Source: an uncultured Collinsella sp.
GTDB taxonomy: Bacteria; Actinomycetota; Coriobacteriia; Coriobacteriales; Coriobacteriaceae
Direction of reading: 5' to 3'
Assembly (NCBI GenBank): GCA_900757615.1
Contig: CAAEON010000026.1
Location: 1-51,688, forward strand
DNA: 51,688 nucleotides
Shown: positions 1 to 10,347 of the stretch, piece after piece
Layout of the letters: each line of letters starts with the position of its first letter
How positions within the stretch are numbered: the stretch's first letter is position 1
Made by a program: the position numbers and the translations under genes
Notes under the pieces: model-generated
The model's database searches: none
Told to the model about the DNA's origin: nothing
Seen by the model: only the letters and a program-made list of their open reading frames with translations

Positions 1-104
1 GCGTAGTGGCGGCGGGGAGGCGCGATGGCCATTATTCGGTGACCGGGATTGGTCAAAATGGTTTGACTATTAGTGGCTAAAATCGCCCGGCGCTAACATA
101 CGAG

Positions 105-776
105 GTGAAACGCGGTTCTAGTAAGGTCACAATCGATAATATACGTCGTATCATGTCGAGCTTCTTTTCGTGGCTTGAAGATGAGGATTACATTGTGAAA
201 AGTCCTGTAAGGCGCATTCGTCGCGTCAAAACAGCTCAAGTAGCCAAAGAGGTGCTTAGCGATGAGGATCTGGAGGTCTTGCGAGATGCCTGTGAGTCCA
301 AGCGAGATCTTGCCATCGTTGATCTACTCGCTTCGACGGGCATGCGTATTGGCGAACTTGTGCGACTCGACAGGAAGGATGTCAATCTGCACGAGCGTGA
401 ATGCCTTGTAATAGGAAAGGGAAATAAGCAGCGCCCCGTTTACTTCGATGCGCGCGCTAAGCTTCATCTTACGGAATATCTTTCGAGCCGTGCTGACAAG
501 AGTCCTGCATTATTTGTCGCGCTCGATTCCTCAGCTCGACGTATTACGGTGGGGAGCATAGAACTCCGTTTACGTGACCTAGGCAGAAGCGCCGGTATCA
601 ACCGCGTTCATCCGCATAAGTTTCGCCGTACGCTTGCCACCCATGCGATCGACAAGGGAATGCCCATAGAGCAGGTGCAAAAGCTGTTGGGCCATGCGAA
701 AATAGACACAACCATGTACTACGCCATGGTTAATCAGAGCAATGTGAAGGCTTCGCACAGGAAGTATTTGGAATGA
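105..776 (+). CDS. Tyrosine recombinase (XerC/D-like), N-terminally short
   Basis: Site-specific recombinase of the phage integrase family, 223 residues. All catalytic residues are visible: R81 (TGMRIGEL), K105 (GKGNKQ), H171 and R174 (HPHKFRRT), H197 (LLGHAKI) and nucleophile Y206 (TTMYYA). Only about 45 residues of the core-binding domain precede the catalytic domain, whereas the family usually has about 100, and an in-frame TAA at 78-80 blocks extension. The GTG at 105 is the only start I can support, so the gene may be 5' truncated or have lost its N-terminus. Its stop overlaps the next start (ATGA at 773-776), coupling it to the half-length hsdS. By position it is the likely invertase for the hsdS switch (inference); activity without a full N-terminal domain is uncertain. 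Confidence 0.85.
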   Translation: MKRGSSKVTIDNIRRIMSSFFSWLEDEDYIVKSPVRRIRRVKTAQVAKEVLSDEDLEVLRDACESKRDLAIVDLLASTGMRIGELVRLDRKDVNLHERECLVIGKGNKQRPVYFDARAKLHLTEYLSSRADKSPALFVALDSSARRITVGSIELRLRDLGRSAGINRVHPHKFRRTLATHAIDKGMPIEQVQKLLGHAKIDTTMYYAMVNQSNVKASHRKYLE

Positions 777-1240
777 GCTGGACGCAAAAGACCTTGGGAG
801 AGATTGTTAATCTAAAAAGGGGGTTTGACCTCCCTTCCAGCAGCAGGGTTGATGGCCCCTATCCGGTTTTCTCATCTTCGGGACAAACAGGCACGCATTC
901 GGAAGCCGCTGTTAAGGGTCCATGCGTCGTAACTGGACGCTACGGAACTATTGGCCAAGTTTTTTTCTCTGATGCAGCTTGCTGGCCATTAAATACGTCT
1001 TTGTACTCGACAGACTTTAAGGGCAATGATCCTAAGTTCGTTTATTACCTACTCAAAACTATTCCATGGCGAGACTACTTAACTGCAAGCGCCGTGCCGG
1101 GCATAAATCGCAATCACGTTCATCTATGCCCGGTCTGTGTTCCGGATCACGAAACACAGACCGCTATTTCTGGCGTCCTGGGTTTACTGGACAATAAAAT
1201 TGAACTCAACACTAAGCTAAATGGCTATTTAACTGCGTGA
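773..1240 (+). CDS. Half-length HsdS' specificity subunit (silent cassette)
   Basis: Encodes 155 residues, one target-recognition domain plus the start of the central conserved helix, where a normal HsdS has two. It opens with the typical WTQKTLGEIVNLKRGFDLP segment and ends LNTKLNGYLTA just inside the left inverted repeat. It runs towards hsdS on the opposite strand and overlaps its 3' end at 1212-1240. The reading frame enters the repeat in the phase needed to continue into the second half of hsdS if the segment flips, giving a predicted 371-residue full-length protein. As oriented now it would make only the half subunit, which could be inactive or could dimerise. It is translationally coupled to the recombinase and is AT-richer than the core genes. 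Confidence 0.85.
   Translation: MSWTQKTLGEIVNLKRGFDLPSSSRVDGPYPVFSSSGQTGTHSEAAVKGPCVVTGRYGTIGQVFFSDAACWPLNTSLYSTDFKGNDPKFVYYLLKTIPWRDYLTASAVPGINRNHVHLCPVCVPDHETQTAISGVLGLLDNKIELNTKLNGYLTA
1212..1231 (+). repeat. Left inverted repeat of hsdS switch
   Basis: 20 bp beginning CTAAGCTAAATGG. It is identical to the reverse complement of 1869-1888, and three more matching bases lie beyond one mismatch on the outer side. It encodes the LNGYL residues of hsdS' on the plus strand and the last residues and stop codon of hsdS on the minus strand. Confidence 0.9.
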
Positions 1241-2438
1241 GGTTAACCTCTGAAACATCAATCTCGCCCGACATGAGTTTGGGGAGAAGACTATCGCGAA
1301 AAACAGCAAGCTTTCGAGCTTCAATCTTACTCATGACATACTGATCAATAATCGGCTGCATAAGCTGAGTTTGGCTTAGAAGAATTTTTTCAGGTGGAAT
1401 AACAACTTCGGACTCTGCCAACGCGCTGCGCTTGATATGCCCCATTGTCGTTGCACGGTCTTTGGCAAGCATAATAAATCGTGCTAAATGATGTTTGGTC
1501 CAGCCATAATAGAACCAGCTTGGATACGCAGAAGAAGTCACTTTAAATAGATGCTGATTTAGACCAGCGTTCCCGCCCGCCCAAAAATCCAGCAATAGGG
1601 TCCCGGACCAAGAGAAAATAAGGTCACCGTCGTGAACCTTAGCGCTATCGACAATGCCACTCTTGCAACGCTCGGCATCGCTTCCGCAAAAGCCTTGTCC
1701 CAGTTCGCGAATTTTCAGCACGGGTAGACCTTCATCTCCAGTGTCTGGGCGGAACTTTTGCATTGCAAGTCCGTTTTTATAGTCAGCAATGTCCAGCAAA
1801 GAAGCGGTATCCCAATCAGAACCCGCGTCGTCTATTAAACGTTGAAAGATCAAGTCGAACAGTTCTTCTAAATAGCCATTTAGCTTAGAGTTTGCTTGCT
1901 GCTTTGCATATATTGCGTCAAGTATTGAAACAATTTGATACTGAACCTCAGTTTGCGGTAAATCGATTTCGATTCGTGCCACGTCTTTGGGATGGACACG
2001 GAATACCTTCATACCTCTCGTGTACTGCCGGAGCTCTCTGATAAAGCGCGGAGAGCTCATAAGATAGTTGAGGTAAGCCGGCACGACGAGGTCTCGGCGA
2101 TTGACGCGCACGATGGTTGTTTCGGTGCCTGAAATAGTAGGCTTTTCCTTTGGATTGTTAAACAAATAGGCATGACCAAGGTCATCGACTGTCTCTGAGG
2201 TCAGCACATATACGATGTCTTGGTCTCTGAGACGCTGACTGTCTTTTATCTTTTCGTTGTTAAGGATGTATGGGATGGGTTTTGCGGGGTCTTCAACGTC
2301 GATGTGTAGGTCGAAACCTTTGTAAAGATCTCCATAGTGAATGTAAAGATAGGCACCCTTATCGTACATGCGGGTACGGGGGACGCTGGCGCCGCGGTAA
2401 AAGCTACAAACGTCACCAAGTGCGACTCTACATCCCAT
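1212..2438 (-). CDS. hsdS: Type I restriction enzyme specificity subunit HsdS
   Basis: DNA-recognition subunit of the HsdRMS complex, 408 residues. It shows the expected layout: recognition domain 1 (about 1-165), a central conserved helix with ANSKLNGYLEELFDLIFQRL at about 180-200, recognition domain 2, and the C-terminal helix LLPKLMSGEIDVSEV. The ATG at 2438 (MGCRVALGDVC) overlaps the last codons of hsdM, a typical coupled start; longer starts would lie further inside hsdM. The second half lies wholly within the predicted invertible segment, so the present orientation is the one that supplies a full HsdS to the hsdRM operon. The gene is AT-richer than neighbouring core genes, as is usual for shuffled recognition domains. 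Confidence 0.93.
   Translation of the reverse strand: MGCRVALGDVCSFYRGASVPRTRMYDKGAYLYIHYGDLYKGFDLHIDVEDPAKPIPYILNNEKIKDSQRLRDQDIVYVLTSETVDDLGHAYLFNNPKEKPTISGTETTIVRVNRRDLVVPAYLNYLMSSPRFIRELRQYTRGMKVFRVHPKDVARIEIDLPQTEVQYQIVSILDAIYAKQQANSKLNGYLEELFDLIFQRLIDDAGSDWDTASLLDIADYKNGLAMQKFRPDTGDEGLPVLKIRELGQGFCGSDAERCKSGIVDSAKVHDGDLIFSWSGTLLLDFWAGGNAGLNQHLFKVTSSAYPSWFYYGWTKHHLARFIMLAKDRATTMGHIKRSALAESEVVIPPEKILLSQTQLMQPIIDQYVMSKIEARKLAVFRDSLLPKLMSGEIDVSEVNLTQLNSHLA
1869..1888 (-). repeat. Right inverted repeat of hsdS switch
   Basis: 20 bp that match 1212-1231 perfectly in inverted orientation. It lies in the middle of hsdS, in the spacer helix between the two recognition domains (residues SKLNGYLEEL). 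Confidence 0.9.
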
Positions 2439-3951
2439 AACCAATCGCCTCCAGATTCTTCTTAATCTGCTCCTGCAAGCGGTTGGACTCTTCAAAGCAC
2501 TTCGAAATCTCGCTAGTCAGGCGTGCCATCTTCTCATCAAACGGCTCACCGTCGTCTTCTACCTCGGCAATGCCTACGTAGCGACCGGGTGTCAGGATGA
2601 AATCTTGCTTGGCGATTTCATCCAAATCCGCTATGGCGCTGAACCCCTTCACGGGCTCGAACTCGCCCTTGCGGAAGGAATCGAATGCGGATGCAACTTT
2701 GTTGATGTCCTCTTCGGTAAACTCGCGTAGTTTGCGAGAGACCATGGTGCCCATTTCGCGGGCATCGATGAATAGCGTCTTGCCGGACTGAGCCTTCTTC
2801 TTGTTCAGGATCCACAGACACACGGGAATTTGGGTGCTGTAGAACAGCTGCCCCGGCATGGCTACAATGCCCTCGACCAAATCGTCCTCTACGATAGCGC
2901 GTCGAATATCGCCCTCGCCGCTCGTCTGGCTCGAGAGCGACCCGTTTGCCAATACGAGGCCAATCTTGCCCGTGCCGTTAAGATGCCAAATCATATGCTG
3001 CATCCAAGCGAAGTTAGCGTTGCCCGTGGGCGGCACGCCGTACTTCCAACGTACGTCTTCCTGCAGCGCTTCGCCGCCCCAGTTCTTGAGGTTGAAGGGT
3101 GGGTTTGCCAACACATAGTCAAACTTTTCATTCTTGTGCTGGTCGGCGCTGAAGGTGTCTGCATAGTTGCCCAAATCGGCCTCGATGCCGCGAATACCGA
3201 GGTTCATCTTTGCGAGCTTCCAAGTGGTAGGGTTGCTCTCCTGGCCAAAGATGGTGATGTCCTGTACCACGTTGCCGCCATGGTGCTCGACGAAGGCGGC
3301 GGACTGCACGAACATGCCTCCGCTGCCGCAGCAGGGGTCGTACACACGACCGTGGAAAGGCTGGAGGATTTCAACCAGCGTGCGCACGATGCACGACGGT
3401 GTATAGAACTCGCCGGCGTTTTTGCCCTCCATTGATGCGAATTTCTGCAGGCAGTATTCGTATGCGCGCCCTAACAGGTCTTTCTCGCTCTCGTTATCGG
3501 TCATTTGTACGTTTGTGAATAAGTCAACGACGTCGCCTAAGCGCCGCTTATCTAGTTCGGGACGAGCGAAGTTTTTGGGCAGCACGTCTTTGAGTTTATC
3601 GTTCTCGCGCTCGATGGCGCGCATGGCATTGTCAATGATCTGTCCAATTTCAGGCGTATGCGCCGCCTGTGAGATGTTCGCCCAACGTGCTTCTTCGGGA
3701 ACGAAGAAGACATTCTGCTCCATGTAGCAGTCGCGATCCTCCTCGTCGCCGTAACCCTCTGCGACGAGCTCTAGGTAGCGTTCGTCGAAACGGTCCGAGA
3801 GGTACTTCAGGAAAATAAGGCCTAACACGACGTTTTTGTACTCGGCAGCGTCCAAGTTGCCGCGCAGCACATCTGCAGCGTTCCACAGTTGATCCTCAAA
3901 GCCAACGTCGGCCGTGTTCTTCCTGGTGTCCTTAGCCTTGCTTTTAGCCAT
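2428..3951 (-). CDS. hsdM: Type I DNA methyltransferase subunit HsdM
   Basis: N6-adenine methyltransferase subunit, 507 residues. The AdoMet-binding motif I (YDPCCGSGGMF) lies at about residue 205 and catalytic motif IV (NPPF) at about 283, preceded by the N-terminal four-helix HsdM domain (MAKSKAKD..., with LWNAADVLRG). With HsdS it methylates the recognition sites; with HsdR it also restricts. It starts 14 bases after the hsdR stop with a GGGAG ribosome-binding site, and its last codons overlap the hsdS start, so hsdR-hsdM-hsdS forms one transcription unit. The length is normal and no damage is seen. Confidence 0.97.
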   Translation of the reverse strand: MAKSKAKDTRKNTADVGFEDQLWNAADVLRGNLDAAEYKNVVLGLIFLKYLSDRFDERYLELVAEGYGDEEDRDCYMEQNVFFVPEEARWANISQAAHTPEIGQIIDNAMRAIERENDKLKDVLPKNFARPELDKRRLGDVVDLFTNVQMTDNESEKDLLGRAYEYCLQKFASMEGKNAGEFYTPSCIVRTLVEILQPFHGRVYDPCCGSGGMFVQSAAFVEHHGGNVVQDITIFGQESNPTTWKLAKMNLGIRGIEADLGNYADTFSADQHKNEKFDYVLANPPFNLKNWGGEALQEDVRWKYGVPPTGNANFAWMQHMIWHLNGTGKIGLVLANGSLSSQTSGEGDIRRAIVEDDLVEGIVAMPGQLFYSTQIPVCLWILNKKKAQSGKTLFIDAREMGTMVSRKLREFTEEDINKVASAFDSFRKGEFEPVKGFSAIADLDEIAKQDFILTPGRYVGIAEVEDDGEPFDEKMARLTSEISKCFEESNRLQEQIKKNLEAIGYGM

Positions 3952-3965
3952 GCTGTTTTAACTCC

Positions 3966-7055
<3,090 letters not shown>

Positions 7056-7529
7056 GCGCACTCCTTACCTTATGCTTCCACGACGCTGGTGAGCCTGTCC
7101 ACCATTGCATTCTAGCAGTTAATCTTGCATATATTGGTATATCTGACACCCGTTAGTTGCCATTTGGCCTATTGGCTGATCGTGCCCGAATGACAATTGG
7201 TGGCAAGGCTTTCTGACTTATTTAAATCGACTTCTATTTATGGGCGCTCGTGTTGTGACAGTTGTCCAAGCGCTTGCTTGAAGCTGTTGTTAGTAATCTT
7301 GAGGTCGTTTCCCGCTTGCATTTTAATGAGTGTCGGGCCGGAGGCGATGGCGGATGTGGTGCGATGGTGCCAAGAAAAGCGCCTAGACCTGGGTGAAGAA
7401 CCGAGGCCGCGGGCGCTTTTCTATTTCTTTGGTCGCATGGATTGTCTGCTCTGTTGGCCGCGCCGGCGCTGTTTCTTTGCTCTCGTTCGCGCGGTATCCG
7501 CTTGTGGCGGTAGATGTAAATAAACGGTG
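7056..7529. other. Intergenic region without a convincing gene
   Basis: About 470 bases upstream of hsdR. The only distinct structure is a 10-bp hairpin, 7374-7383 pairing with 7412-7421 (GAAAAGCGCC arm), followed by a T-rich tail. Plus-strand open frames here have no recognisable protein features and I treat them as chance. Confidence 0.4.
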
Positions 7530-7663
7530 GAGCGGCTGCAAAAGATCAGCCTCGCTGGGTAAAATCAGGTTGTGCCGCGGAACCCGCTCCTCAGTCGGTC
7601 AACTTTGGAAGCGCGGGCAACGCAGGTATTATCGTCTAAAGGGCCGGCTGCAACCGGCCCTTT
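7530..7663 (+). ncRNA. Possible structured RNA ending at a strong terminator
   Basis: The stretch opens with GGAGCGG, which can pair with CCGCTCC about 50 bases later, and ends at the terminator at 7638-7663. It shares three words in the same order (GGTAAAATC, TGCCGCGGAA, GCGGGCAACGC) with the minus strand of 7795-7850, the leader of the small ORF that converges on the same terminator. I do not recognise an RNA family. Existence of the transcript is inferred. Confidence 0.3.
7638..7663. terminator. Strong bidirectional terminator hairpin
   Basis: A 10-bp perfect stem AAAGGGCCGG / CCGGCCCTTT with a six-base loop. It gives a T-run on the plus strand and a shorter one on the minus strand, so it can end transcripts from both sides. 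Confidence 0.8.
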
Positions 7664-7685
7664 TCATGACTCCCTTCGCTATCCG

Positions 7686-7778
7686 TTACTGCTTATATTC
7701 CCGCCAGATCGAGTAGAGGTTCCGGGCAATGCCGGTCACGTACATCGAGAGGCGCAGGATTTCAAGAAACAAGTTCAT
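7686..7778 (-). CDS. Small ORF, 30 residues, unknown
   Basis: Encodes MNLFLEILRLSMYVTGIARN plus ten more residues: an amphipathic, partly hydrophobic peptide with a basic C-terminal part. The ATG at 7778 has a GGGGTGA motif about eight bases upstream, and the stop is followed by the shared terminator at 7638-7663. Its leader carries the motif that also occurs in the convergent candidate RNA. The arrangement (tiny peptide, convergent RNA, shared terminator) recalls type I toxin-antitoxin loci. However, the shared words are in the same sense on the two transcripts and not complementary, so that assignment is speculative. Confidence 0.35.
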   Translation of the reverse strand: MNLFLEILRLSMYVTGIARNLYSIWREYKQ

Positions 7779-7921
7779 AGGCTTCACCCCAACCGGAGAT
7801 CGGAGCGTTGCCCGCAGGCGGATTCCGCGGCAGTCAAGATTTTACCTCACAGGCCGCGGTGGGAGGCATCCTGCCCATCCCATGGTTTGGAGCAGTATCG
7901 ATCTAACGGGCGATCAAACCT

Positions 7922-8143
7922 CTAGCACTCTTTGAATTGAGCAAGCATCTGCCCGAAGAAGCTTAGTTCGGATGGCTCATAAATGAGCGAGCCGCCATCT
8001 TCGGTCCGGTAGACCCCGCAGGGGAGGTAGCGCCCGTCGGGGAGGACATAGAGGTTGGCTTCTTCCTTCAGTCCTGCTGGAAATAGCGGAATCCCGTTTT
8101 CGTCCACTTGGAACTCGTCTATATTTGCGGTCTCTCTTTCCAT
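7922..8143 (-). CDS. Small acidic protein of unknown function
   Basis: 73 residues, starting MERETANIDEFQVDENG, with a good ribosome-binding site (CAGGAGA) six bases before the ATG. The composition is acidic and aromatic-rich (YVLPDGRYLPCGVYRTEDGG), suggesting a small folded cytosolic domain. No membrane segment or known motif is seen. It lies 35 bases downstream of the ADP-ribosylglycohydrolase gene on the same strand, so the two probably share a transcript. I do not recognise the family. Confidence 0.6.
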   Translation of the reverse strand: MERETANIDEFQVDENGIPLFPAGLKEEANLYVLPDGRYLPCGVYRTEDGGSLIYEPSELSFFGQMLAQFKEC

Positions 8144-8178
8144 GGTGTCTCCTGGTCAGTTTCTATCGTAAGTGTGTC

Positions 8179-8967
8179 CTAAAACAGGCAGCTCTCAATC
8201 AGCTCTTTTCCGCGCAGGGTGTCGATCCATTCCTGCGGGATGGCGTCGATGCCGTATGCCGTGCCGGCGAGCGCGCCTGCGACGGCTGCGGTGGTGTCGG
8301 TGTCGTCGCCCAGATTGACGGCGGCAAGCACGCAATCTTCGTAGCTGTTAGTGTTGACGAAGCACCAGGTGGCTGCCTTAAGGGTGTCGCGCACGAAGCC
8401 GCCAGACCTGATTCCACGCTCGGGCACGTCTTTCAGCTGGAGCACCCATGAGGGAAGCGCGCCGTTCATCACGCTCCTTATCAGCTCGACAAATATGACG
8501 CATGCGTCGGTCGACGTTCTGTGGGCGTGCGTAATCGCGGAGACCTTGCTGACCTCATCGTCTGTCGCATCGGTGAACGCCAGGGGAGCGATGCGCATGA
8601 GCGATCCGTTGCCGTTGTCGCGCTCGCCGGAGCCTCCTTTGCCGGTACGCAAGGCGCGGGCGGTCGTGCCGCCGTAATCGAAAACGCCGTCGATCGTATA
8701 CTCCCCACGGGCAATCCAACTTACAAACTTGTCGCGCATGTCTGAGGCGTCGATATGCCCGAGCTCTCTAATCGAGTCGCAGGTAGCAAGCGTCATAGAT
8801 GTGTCGTCGCTCCAGGTGCCGGCGGGTTGCCCATGCGTGCCGTAGCCGATCATGTCGGTGCATTCGAACGTGCCACGAGGCCTGAACTCGTAAGGAACGC
8901 CCAGCGCGTCGCCGACGGCAAGCCCATAGATACAGTCGCGCAGTGTTGTTTTCGGTCTGTCTGTCAT
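8179..8967 (-). CDS. ADP-ribosylglycohydrolase family protein
   Basis: Predicted hydrolase removing ADP-ribose from modified targets, DraG/ARH fold, 262 residues. The family's dinuclear metal motifs are all visible: GLAVGDALGVPYEF near residue 15, WSDDTSM near 52, and the C-terminal DDTDTTAAVAGALAG near 222. The start at 8967 has GAGGAG seven bases upstream. The length is normal and the metal-binding acids are intact. Such enzymes reverse ADP-ribosylation of proteins or nucleic acids; here no cognate transferase is nearby, so the substrate cannot be inferred. Its position between a restriction locus and a broken nuclease gene makes an accessory or defence role possible but unproven. Confidence 0.88.
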   Translation of the reverse strand: MTDRPKTTLRDCIYGLAVGDALGVPYEFRPRGTFECTDMIGYGTHGQPAGTWSDDTSMTLATCDSIRELGHIDASDMRDKFVSWIARGEYTIDGVFDYGGTTARALRTGKGGSGERDNGNGSLMRIAPLAFTDATDDEVSKVSAITHAHRTSTDACVIFVELIRSVMNGALPSWVLQLKDVPERGIRSGGFVRDTLKAATWCFVNTNSYEDCVLAAVNLGDDTDTTAAVAGALAGTAYGIDAIPQEWIDTLRGKELIESCLF

Positions 8968-9029
8968 GGAAAGCTCCTCTTTCCCGGGTGATGTGGAGCG
9001 CCATCGGGGGTATCGGTCGCAACGTGCTG

Positions 9030-10082
9030 CTACCCTTGCGCTTCGCCATTAGTCGCTTCGTTGATGGCGCGGTACTCGGCACTCAGCTCGCGCGCCAGCT
9101 CTTCCTTGCTTGGAAGATACGGCAGGTATTTGGCGGCAAACACTTGGTCGTTGTCTTCGGGCAGCGTGTACTCGACAATCGAGTCGCTTTTGTCCGCGCA
9201 GAGCACGATGCCTATGGGCGGATTGTCGCCTTCGTTCATGAGCTCGCGCGTGTAGTAGTTCACATACATTTGCATCTGGCCCAGGTCCTGATGCGTGAGG
9301 TCATCGGTCTTAAGGTCGATGAGCACGAAGCAGCGCATCAGATAGTTGTAAAACACAAGGTCAATATAGAAATGGCGCCCATCAAAGGTGATGCGCTTTT
9401 GGCGCGCCTCGAAAGCGAAACCACGGCCAAGCTCCAGCAGGAACTTCTGAAGATGCGTGATGAGCGCCTGCTCTAGATCGCTCTCGCGAAACGCAGCATC
9501 GTCCGAGAAACCTAAAAAATCCAGTACATATGGGTCGCGGATGATATCCTCGGGGCGACGAGCCAGGGCGCTCTTTTGGATTTCCTGGGTGACGGCCTCC
9601 TTGTCCTTGCTGGCAAGCAGGCGCTCGCGGAACATGGTGTTAATCTGGCGCTCGAGCTGACGCGTGCTCCAACGAGAATCGGCGTATTCGTTTATGTACC
9701 AGGCGCGAGCATCAGGGTCGGGAATGCGCATCAACCTGCGGTAATGAGTCCAGCTCAATTCGCTACGCAGTGCGTCGCGAATTGGAAACGCAAGAAAGAA
9801 CTGACGCATATTGCGAAGGTTTGCGATGCCAAAGCCTCTTCCGAAATCCGCGGTAAGCCTTCTGGAGAGGCCTGCAATCAATGCCTCTCCATATGCTGCG
9901 CGCTCCTCTCCGCCCTGTTCATCAATAATGCTCTTGCCGATCTCCTAATACGCCTCAACCATCGCAAAGTTAACGGCGGTATAGGCCTTGTCGCGAGCGG
10001 CGTTGAGAATCGAGGAAACCTGCTTGTAAAAAACTTCTGGCACGATTGCCGATTCTCCACGGTTTACCAGTTCGCCCGTCAC
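9030..10082 (-). pseudogene. DUF1016/YhcG PDDEXK nuclease broken by amber codon
   Basis: The reading frame from a GTG at 10082 (after GAGGAAAGTGGGG) encodes about 350 residues of the DUF1016 family. The N-terminal domain reads VPEVFYKQVSSILNAARDK and then AVNFAMVEAY, followed by TAG at 9947-9945 where the family has a conserved Trp, and then EIGKSIIDEQGG in the same frame. The C-terminal part has the PDDEXK nuclease segment with DLVFYN and FVLIDLKTDDL. A single TGG-to-TAG change explains the break. A shorter product starting at the ATG at 9881 (283 residues) would keep the nuclease domain but lose most of the N-terminal domain. Alternatives are a sequencing error or readthrough. Confidence 0.85.
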
Positions 10083-10286
10083 TGTCGCCCCACTTTCCTC
10101 TTGTGGAATGCATCTTTATCGCATTTAGTTTAAAGCCTCGCGCGGACACGAATTGCTGTGCTGTCTGGCGCCTTCGCATGGGAGTCTTGCGGTGACTAAA
10201 ATGTGGCCATAGAGGCAGTTTTAGCGAACCCCGCGGGAGTGACACGCATGGATAACAACACTTTGCTACTCCTTCATGTCAAAAAT

Positions 10287-10315
10287 AGGGGCGCAGAACG
10301 GTATTCTGCGCCCCT
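10287..10315 (-). terminator. Rho-independent terminator after the PI-PLC gene
   Basis: A 12-bp stem AGGGGCGCAGAA / TTCTGCGCCCCT with a five-base loop. On the minus strand it is followed by ATTTTTG, as expected for the gene ending at 10348. Confidence 0.85.
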
Positions 10316-10347
10316 GATTGAGCCGATGCGTCTGAAAGCCGGCTGGC

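Larger units (their letters stand above)
1212..1888. other. Predicted invertible DNA segment swapping hsdS halves
   Basis: The segment is bounded by a perfect 20-bp inverted repeat, 1212-1231 and 1869-1888, lying in the coding sequence for the LNGYL helix. The inner 637 bp encode the second half of hsdS. In the present orientation hsdS is complete (408 residues) and hsdS' is a half gene. After inversion hsdS' would be complete (371 residues) and hsdS would stop after 192 residues (LNGYLTA). The frame is kept at both junctions and the common stop codon lies inside the repeat. The layout matches known phase-variable type I systems; actual inversion is inferred. Confidence 0.8.

Noticed and set aside
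773..1240. hsdS' as a simple frameshifted remnant
   Set aside because: It ends exactly in the inverted repeat and continues in frame into the second half of hsdS after inversion, so a cassette is the better explanation.
7559..7590. T-box-like CCGCGGAA segment
   Set aside because: The TGGN-ACCGCG core is not matched, there is no specifier stem, and no amino-acid gene follows.
7197..7935. Overlapping plus-strand frames between hsdR and the small acidic protein
   Set aside because: They overlap hairpins and each other, have no ribosome-binding sites and have chance-like composition.
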